39,843 nt of DNA from Pasteurella bettyae CCUG 2042 (lineage in GTDB: Bacteria > Pseudomonadota > Gammaproteobacteria > Enterobacterales > Pasteurellaceae): the NCBI RefSeq assembly GCF_000262245.1, contig NZ_AJSX01000008.1:1-39843 (forward strand), in the 5' to 3' direction. Positions within the stretch are counted from its first letter, which is position 1. Every line of letters starts with the position of its first letter. Made by a program: the position numbers and the translations under genes. Under the pieces are notes generated by a model that saw only the letters and a list, made by a program, of their open reading frames with translations, had not been told where the DNA came from and did not search any database. Shown piece by piece: positions 34,873-39,843 of the stretch.

Positions 34873-35063
34873 TGTAATATTTACCATTTATAACAAATTG
34901 TATTTAAACTCGAATTTTTTTATATTTTAGTCATTTAAATACTTGCTTATCGTTTTTAGTCGCTCTAAAATACGCCAGTTTTATTGACCTTTTTAGTCTG
35001 ATAAATAAAACTCATAAGTTTATAGTTAGTTTGTAAATCGAATCACTTTTGCTAAGGATTGTA

Positions 35064-35468
35064 ATGGATATAAATGTCTTTCAATTTCCTGTTCGTGTTT
35101 ATTATGAAGATACGGATGCGGGTGGTGTGGTTTACCATGCACGCTATTTACATTTTTTTGAGCGAGCAAGAACAGAATTTTTGCGAGCCTTAGGTTTTTC
35201 TCAACAATCTTTACTAGAAGTTTATCGCATAGGGTTTGTTGTCAAATCTATGAATATTGATTATCGCTTTCCTGCACGATTAGATGATCTGTTAATGGTT
35301 GAAAGCAAAGTGATAGAAATTAAAGGGGCATCAATCCTATTCTCTCAAGTATTACAAAGAGATGAATTAGTTTTAAGTAAGGCTACTGTAAAGGTAGCCT
35401 GTGTTGATCTTGGCAAAATGAAACCTGTTGCACTTCCACCAGAAGTGAAAGCAGCGTTATCTAAATAG
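35064..35468 (+). CDS. ybgC: Acyl-CoA thioesterase YbgC
   Basis: A 134-residue hot-dog-fold thioesterase of the tol-pal cluster; the H. influenzae enzyme cleaves short-chain acyl-CoAs. The motif YYEDTDAGGVVYHARYLHFFERART includes the catalytic Asp (seen here as DTDAGGVVYHARYLHFFERA). The ATG at 35064 has AAGGA five bases upstream; the frame opens five residues earlier. It heads ybgC-tolQRAB-pal, 21 bases before tolQ. Confidence 0.95.
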   Translation: MDINVFQFPVRVYYEDTDAGGVVYHARYLHFFERARTEFLRALGFSQQSLLEVYRIGFVVKSMNIDYRFPARLDDLLMVESKVIEIKGASILFSQVLQRDELVLSKATVKVACVDLGKMKPVALPPEVKAALSK

Positions 35469-35489
35469 ATATTTTTTCGGAGTTATGTA

Positions 35490-36176
35490 ATGTCTGGTGA
35501 TTTGAATTTTCTTGAGTTATTTCTTAAGGCAAGTATTGTCGTTCAAATTGTTATTTTAATTTTAATCGCATTTTCCATTATTTCCTGGACGATTATTATT
35601 CAACGTAGCCGTGTATTAACCTCGGCTTTAAAAGAATCTTCAGTATTTGAAGATCGTTTTTGGTCAGGTGAAGATTTAACTAAACTATATGAAGGGTTAT
35701 CAAATCGTCGTGATGGTTTGACTGGAAGTGAACAAATCTTTTTTGTTGGTTTTAAAGAGTTTTCTCGTTTAAAACAAGCAAATCCAGATATGCCAGAATC
35801 TATTATTCAAGGTAGTACTCGAGCAATGAATTTAGCTATGAATCGTGAACTTGAAGATTTAGAAGGACGTATTCCATTTTTAGCAACAGTAGCTTCCATT
35901 AGCCCATATATTGGTTTATTTGGTACAGTATGGGGAATTATGCATGCTTTCATGGGATTATCAGGTGCGAAGCAAGCCACATTACAAATGGTAGCTCCAG
36001 GTATTGCAGAAGCTTTAATTGCAACTGCAATTGGTTTATTTGCTGCAATTCCTGCGGTAATGGCATATAACCGCTTAAGTTTACGTTTAAGTAAATTAGA
36101 ACAAAATTATGGTAATTTCATTGATGAATTTACCACAATTTTACACCGCCAAGTATTTGGTAGCAAAATCCAATAA
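35490..36176 (+). CDS. tolQ: Tol-Pal energising subunit TolQ
   Basis: A 228-residue inner-membrane protein of the ExbB/MotA family with three helices. Family block [22 protein letters not shown], given here as [14 protein letters not shown], and [20 protein letters not shown] form the proton-channel helices. With TolR it converts proton-motive force for outer-membrane constriction during division. GGAG precedes the ATG. Confidence 0.98.
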   Translation: MSGDLNFLELFLKASIVVQIVILILIAFSIISWTIIIQRSRVLTSALKESSVFEDRFWSGEDLTKLYEGLSNRRDGLTGSEQIFFVGFKEFSRLKQANPDMPESIIQGSTRAMNLAMNRELEDLEGRIPFLATVASISPYIGLFGTVWGIMHAFMGLSGAKQATLQMVAPGIAEALIATAIGLFAAIPAVMAYNRLSLRLSKLEQNYGNFIDEFTTILHRQVFGSKIQ

Positions 36177-36185
36177 TTAGCATGT

Positions 36186-36219
36186 TGACCGCTTCCTTAT
36201 TTCATTAAAAGTGCGGTCA
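36186..36219 (+). repeat. Inverted repeat with USS between tolQ and tolR
   Basis: TGACCGC (36186-36192) and GCGGTCA (36213-36219) can pair around a 20-base loop; the right arm overlaps an exact uptake signal (36209-36217). No T run follows, so it should not terminate the operon. Confidence 0.45.
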
Positions 36220-36246
36220 TAAATTGAAGAATTTTACGAGGTTAGT

Positions 36247-36672
36247 ATGGCTTATCGCCGTAGTAAAGAGAGACATATAAAATCAGAAATTAACATCGTC
36301 CCATTCTTGGACGTATTGTTAGTATTAGTACTTATCTTCATGGCTACTGCTCCGATTATTACGCAAAGTGTAGAAGTGGATTTACCTGATGCTGTTGAAA
36401 GCCAAAATGTTTCCACAGAAGATAAAGTACCTGTAATTATTGAGGTAGCTGGCATAGGTCAATACGCTATTTCTATTGCAGGAAAACGTTCAGAAAATTT
36501 AACCGAAGAAATGGTTACTGCACAAACAAAAACAGAGTTTGAAAAAGATCCCAATACAATGTTTTTGATTGGTGGCGCACGGGATGTTCCTTATGAGGAA
36601 GTAATTAAAGCTTTAAATTTACTTCACCTTGCAGGTATCAAGTCTGTTGGTTTAATGACTGACCCAATTTAA
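36247..36672 (+). CDS. tolR: Tol-Pal energising subunit TolR
   Basis: A 141-residue ExbD-family protein: one N-terminal helix with the proton-carrying Asp in INIVPFLDVLLVLVLIFM, then a periplasmic domain (LIGGARDVPYEEVIKALNLL). Seventy bases separate it from tolQ, more than usual, and hold a USS hairpin. GAGG lies upstream of the ATG. Confidence 0.98.
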   Translation: MAYRRSKERHIKSEINIVPFLDVLLVLVLIFMATAPIITQSVEVDLPDAVESQNVSTEDKVPVIIEVAGIGQYAISIAGKRSENLTEEMVTAQTKTEFEKDPNTMFLIGGARDVPYEEVIKALNLLHLAGIKSVGLMTDPI

Positions 36673-36690
36673 TCAAAAGTAGGAAACGTT

Positions 36691-37809
36691 GTGAGAAATA
36701 ATCGACAAAACAAAGAAAGAAGTGCATTTATAACTTCTGTTATATTGCATATATTTTTGTTCGGTTTGTTGATACTGAGTTCTTTATACCATACTACTGA
36801 GGTTATGGGAGGCGGAGAAGGTGACGGTGACGTTATGGGTGCCGTAATGGTCGATACTGGAGCCGCTGCCGCAGAATGGGGACGTATTAAACAGCAGAAG
36901 AAGGGTGAAACAGATAAACAAAAACAAAAGAAAACTCCTGAGCCTGTTGAGGACGTGCAACATACGCCAGAGCCAAAACAAGTAGAAGAACAAGTTGATG
37001 TACAAAAACAGCAAGAAATTGAAAAGCAAAAACAGTTAGAACAGCAAAAGCAAAAAGAGCAACAAGCTCGTCAAGAAGCTGCTGAAAAAGCTCAAGCCGA
37101 AGCAGAAGCTAAAGCTAAAAAAGCAGCTGAAGCAGCCAAATTAAAAGCTGATGCTGAAGCAAAACGTTTAGCTGCGGCGGCAAAACAAGCTGAAGAAGAA
37201 GCAAAAGCTAAAGCAGAGGCAGAAGCTAAGGCTAAGGCAGATGCTAAAGCCAAAGAAGCAAAAGCAAAATCTGAAGCAGAGGCAAAAGCTAAAGCAGAGG
37301 CAGAAGCTAAGGCTAAGGCAGATGCTAAAGCGAAAGCTGATGCAGAGGCTAAAGCTAAAGCAGAAGCCAAAGCGAAAGCCGATGCCAAGGCAAAAGCTGA
37401 TGCAAAAGCAAAACAGTCTGCATTGGATGATTTCTTAAATGGAGGCGATGTTGGCGGTGGAAGTGCATCTTCAGGTGGAAATGCCAATAAAGCAGGTAGC
37501 CAAGGAAGTGGCGCTAGCCTAGGTGCAGGCGATGGTGGCAAAGTTGGTGATCAATACGGAGCAGTTATTAAGCGCGAAATTAAGCGCCGCTTCTTAAAAG
37601 ATCCAAGTTTTGCTGGTAAAATTTGTAGTGTAAGAATTCAATTAGCCCGTGACGGGACAATTACTGGTTATGAACGTGTTTCTGGGCCAGACGATATTTG
37701 TACCGCAGCATTAAGTGCGGTAGCAAGAACCAAAAAAGTTCCTGCTCCACCATCTGATGATGTGTATAACAAATATAAAAATCCAATTATTGATTTTGAT
37801 CTTAAATAA
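36691..37809 (+). CDS. tolA: Tol-Pal bridging protein TolA
   Basis: A 372-residue protein: N-terminal anchor helix (about 12-32), Gly-rich linker, a long Ala/Lys/Glu-rich helical domain II (about 70-245), and C-terminal domain III (YGAVIKREIKRRFLKDPSF, CSVRIQLARDGTITGYERVSG) that contacts TolB and Pal. The start is GTG with AGGAAA upstream. Domain II contains an exact 50-bp direct repeat (37201-37250 and 37282-37331), suggesting in-frame expansion. An exact USS lies near the 3' end (37713-37721, read within Ser-Ala-Val). Confidence 0.97.
   Translation: MRNNRQNKERSAFITSVILHIFLFGLLILSSLYHTTEVMGGGEGDGDVMGAVMVDTGAAAAEWGRIKQQKKGETDKQKQKKTPEPVEDVQHTPEPKQVEEQVDVQKQQEIEKQKQLEQQKQKEQQARQEAAEKAQAEAEAKAKKAAEAAKLKADAEAKRLAAAAKQAEEEAKAKAEAEAKAKADAKAKEAKAKSEAEAKAKAEAEAKAKADAKAKADAEAKAKAEAKAKADAKAKADAKAKQSALDDFLNGGDVGGGSASSGGNANKAGSQGSGASLGAGDGGKVGDQYGAVIKREIKRRFLKDPSFAGKICSVRIQLARDGTITGYERVSGPDDICTAALSAVARTKKVPAPPSDDVYNKYKNPIIDFDLK
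37201..37331 (+). repeat. 50-bp direct repeat in tolA domain II
   Basis: The 50 bases from 37201 to 37250 recur exactly at 37282-37331, an offset of 81 bp (27 codons), so gain or loss of a unit stays in frame. Confidence 0.9.
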
Positions 37810-37847
37810 TTGATTTTGGAAAGTAACATTAACCAATAGGTGAAATA

Positions 37848-39140
37848 ATGAAATTTTTAACTCGCATGCTGAGTGCATTCGCAGTATTATTTTTTGCAAT
37901 TAATACTGCTCAAGCGGCTGATGAAGTGCGTATCGTTATCGATGAAGGTGTCGATGGTGCTCGTCCTATCGCAGTTGTTCCATTTAAAACAAATGGTTCT
38001 GTTCCCGCTGATATTGCCGAGATCGTGACTGCTGATTTACGTAATAGTGGTAAATTTAATCCTATTCCTGTAAGTCAAATGCCACAACAGCCAGGTTCTG
38101 CGTCTGAAGTTACTCCAGAAGCTTGGTCTTCTTTAGGCGTTGATGCAATTGTTGTTGGTCAAGTGACAGCAACTGGTGGTGGCTATAATATCGCATACCA
38201 ATTAGTTGATACTGTAGGTGCATCAGGTGGTGCAGGTGCCGTTCTTGCTCAAAATTCCATTACGGTAAACGATAAGTGGATTCGTTATGGAGCTCACACT
38301 GTAAGTGATGAAGTTTTCGAAAAATTGACGGCAATCAAAGGAGCATTCAGAACTCGCATTGCGTATGTTGTACAACGTAATGGTGGTTCACAACCTTATG
38401 AAGTTCGTGTGGCTGATTATGATGGATTTAACCAATTTGTTGTGAATCGTAGTTCTCAACCTATTATGTCACCTGCGTGGTCTCCAAATGGTCAACGTTT
38501 AGCCTATGTTTCATTTGAAAATAAAAAATCACAATTAGTGGTTCAAGATTTGGGTTCTGGTGCTCGTAAAGTTGTAGCATCATTCCCAGGACATAATGGT
38601 GCGCCTGCATTTTCACCAGATGGTTCACGTTTAGCATTTGCTTCAAACAAAGATGGACAATTAAATATTTATGTAATGGGCTCAAATGGGGGTAATCCAA
38701 CTCAATTGACTAGTGGTGCAGGTAATAATACTGAACCAAGTTGGTCACCAGATGGCAGTTCAATTTTATTCACTTCTGACAGAAGTGGTTCACCTCAAGT
38801 GTATCGTATGAGCGCTTCAGGTGGAGCAGCATCACCAGTGGGTGGTCGTGGTAGCGCACAAATTAGTAGTGATGGTAAAACATTAGTTATGATAAATGGT
38901 AATAACAATGTGGTTAAACAAGACCTCACAACTGGCGCGAGTGAAGTATTGAGCACATCTTTCCTTGGAGAAAGTCCAAGTATTTCTCCAAATGGTATAA
39001 TGATCATTTATAGCTCTACCCAAGGGTTAGGAAAGGTGCTACAATTAGTGTCCGCAGACGGACGCTTTAAAGCAAGGTTACCAGGCACAGATGGGCAAGT
39101 TAAATTCCCAGCCTGGTCACCGTATCTAAATAAAAACTAA
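37848..39140 (+). CDS. tolB: Tol-Pal periplasmic protein TolB
   Basis: A 430-residue periplasmic protein. Signal peptide ends at AQA-AD (about residue 23), followed by an N-terminal alpha/beta domain ([10 protein letters not shown]) and a six-bladed beta-propeller whose blades show [33 protein letters not shown] and [18 protein letters not shown]. It binds Pal and TolA alternately. The start lies 38 bases after tolA, with only a weak AGG ahead of it. Confidence 0.98.
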   Translation: MKFLTRMLSAFAVLFFAINTAQAADEVRIVIDEGVDGARPIAVVPFKTNGSVPADIAEIVTADLRNSGKFNPIPVSQMPQQPGSASEVTPEAWSSLGVDAIVVGQVTATGGGYNIAYQLVDTVGASGGAGAVLAQNSITVNDKWIRYGAHTVSDEVFEKLTAIKGAFRTRIAYVVQRNGGSQPYEVRVADYDGFNQFVVNRSSQPIMSPAWSPNGQRLAYVSFENKKSQLVVQDLGSGARKVVASFPGHNGAPAFSPDGSRLAFASNKDGQLNIYVMGSNGGNPTQLTSGAGNNTEPSWSPDGSSILFTSDRSGSPQVYRMSASGGAASPVGGRGSAQISSDGKTLVMINGNNNVVKQDLTTGASEVLSTSFLGESPSISPNGIMIIYSSTQGLGKVLQLVSADGRFKARLPGTDGQVKFPAWSPYLNKN

Positions 39141-39151
39141 GGAGAAAATCA

Positions 39152-39610
39152 ATGAAATTAGCAAAATTATTGTTAGTTGCACCAGTATTAGCATTAGCTG
39201 CATGTAGTTCATCAAACAACGATGCAAGCGGTAAAGAAGGTACAAACGCTCAATTCGGCGGTATGTCAGTGCAAGATTTAACAACTCGTTATAACACTGT
39301 ATACTTTGGTTTTGATAGCTATGCAGTAGAAGGTGAATATCAACAATTATTAGATGCTCATGCATCATATTTAACAGCAACTCCATCAGCTAAAGTATTA
39401 GTTGAAGGTAATGCTGATGAACGTGGTACACCAGAATACAACATCGCATTAGGTCAACGTCGTGCAGATGCAGTTAAAAACTTCTTATCTGCTAAAGGTG
39501 TTCAAGCTGGTCAATTATCAACAGTTTCTTACGGTGAAGAAAAACCAGCTGTGTTAGGTCATGACGAAGCTGCATATTCTAAAAACCGTCGTGCAGTGTT
39601 AGCATACTAA
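39152..39610 (+). CDS. pal: Peptidoglycan-associated lipoprotein Pal (outer membrane protein P6)
   Basis: A 152-residue lipoprotein: lipobox LAAC (Cys18), Ser at +2. The OmpA-like peptidoglycan-binding domain includes [30 protein letters not shown] and [20 protein letters not shown]. In Haemophilus this is the abundant antigen P6. AAGGAG precedes the ATG. A terminator follows 36 bases after the stop, and the cpoB gene found next in E. coli is not seen here. Confidence 0.98.
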   Translation: MKLAKLLLVAPVLALAACSSSNNDASGKEGTNAQFGGMSVQDLTTRYNTVYFGFDSYAVEGEYQQLLDAHASYLTATPSAKVLVEGNADERGTPEYNIALGQRRADAVKNFLSAKGVQAGQLSTVSYGEEKPAVLGHDEAAYSKNRRAVLAY

Positions 39611-39645
39611 TTTCTAGAAATAAGTTAACTTATTTGTATTAGTTA

Positions 39646-39683
39646 AAAGCAGGGATTACGTTAGTGATCCCTGTTTTATTTTT
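39646..39683 (+). terminator. tol-pal operon terminator
   Basis: CAGGGATTAC (39650-39659) pairs with GTGATCCCTG (39664-39673), one mismatch, four-base loop, followed by a T-rich tract. Confidence 0.88.
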
Positions 39684-39787
39684 AATTTAAAAAGATACTA
39701 AATCCATTGTAATGAACTAAGAATTGATTGATTCTTATAAATTTTGCTGTCTATTTAGGCAAATGATTAAAATAATGAAAAAAGTAG

Positions 39788-39843
39788 TTGATTATTGAAT
39801 TAAAATCCGTATCATAGGCACCCGTTACACAGCGTAACTGGTT
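39788..39843 (+). promoter_or_regulatory. Promoter and start of an unidentified transcript at the right edge
   Basis: TTGATT (39788-39793) and TATCAT (39810-39815), 16 bases apart, look like a promoter. The bases after it contain GTTAC-five bases-GTAAC and no start codon before the window ends. It could lead into a structured RNA or the next gene; the window ends too soon to tell. Confidence 0.4.

Noticed and set aside
37201-37331. Repeats resembling a CRISPR array
   Set aside because: The repeats are in-frame coding repeats of tolA without spacers of constant length, and no cas genes are present.
37092-37541. A 149-codon minus-strand ORF antisense to tolA
   Set aside because: Its Ala/Ser/Leu repeats are just the complement of the Lys/Ala/Glu codon repeats of TolA domain II; no ribosome-binding site and no family match.

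Overview
This window looks like chromosomal backbone from a member of the Pasteurellaceae. It is AT-rich. The exact 9-mer AAGTGCGGT, the Haemophilus influenzae-type DNA uptake signal sequence (USS), occurs 19 times on one strand or the other. Many proteins read as close relatives of Haemophilus or Pasteurella housekeeping proteins. I cannot fix the species. I see no insertion sequence, prophage, CRISPR array or rRNA, and one tRNA gene.

Layout. 1-383 has no recognisable gene. 384-3170 holds yjgA (-), pmbA/tldE (+), a strong candidate Fur-controlled small RNA (about 2437-2574) and hpt (+). 3252-7011 is a minus-strand glycerate module: glycerate kinase, a GntP-family permease and a CdaR-type regulator. 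7208-8459 holds rpsO, tRNA-Ser(UGA) and priC. 8517-11120 (-) holds a COG2056/YuiF-type transporter, rnt and gloA. 11300-15031 holds a GlpT-type transporter (+) and a ZnuD-type zinc/TonB receptor (-). 15236-16933 (-) is a three-lipoprotein operon: a CsgG/HfaB homolog, a DUF4810 protein and a DUF799/GNA1162 protein. 17101-21661 (-) is a lactate module, lldP followed by lutABC. 21949-24514 (-) holds a lone ArtI-type binding protein, a small lipoprotein translationally coupled to cmoA, cmoA, and an ICMT-like membrane protein. 24737-30887 (+) holds aspS, nudB, yebC, a lipoprotein gene and ruvCAB. A small periplasmic protein gene (-) follows. 31762-39610 (+) is cydABX-ybgE followed by ybgC-tolQRAB-pal, the same gene order as in E. 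coli but with no cpoB visible after pal.

How the genes work together. LldP imports lactate and LutABC oxidises it, and CydABX can pass the electrons to oxygen. The GntP permease and glycerate kinase would bring in and phosphorylate a sugar acid or glycerate under CdaR control. GlpT imports glycerol 3-phosphate. Two envelope systems stand out: the Tol-Pal complex, and the poorly understood CsgG/DUF4810/DUF799 lipoprotein set. Metal supply appears in ZnuD and in two Fur-box-like sites, one at the small RNA and one at the csgG-like operon.

Most intergenic regions carry simple terminators. Several are built from inverted USS pairs, and one USS-free stretch of about 9.3 kb covers znuD to lldP. 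The candidates most worth testing as under-described biology are the Fur-linked small RNA, the three-lipoprotein operon, the cmoA-coupled lipoprotein with an inhibitor-I9-like pattern, and palindromes overlapping promoter elements of the GlpT-type and GntP-type transporter genes. All functional calls rest on reading the sequence and remembered family features; no database search was run.
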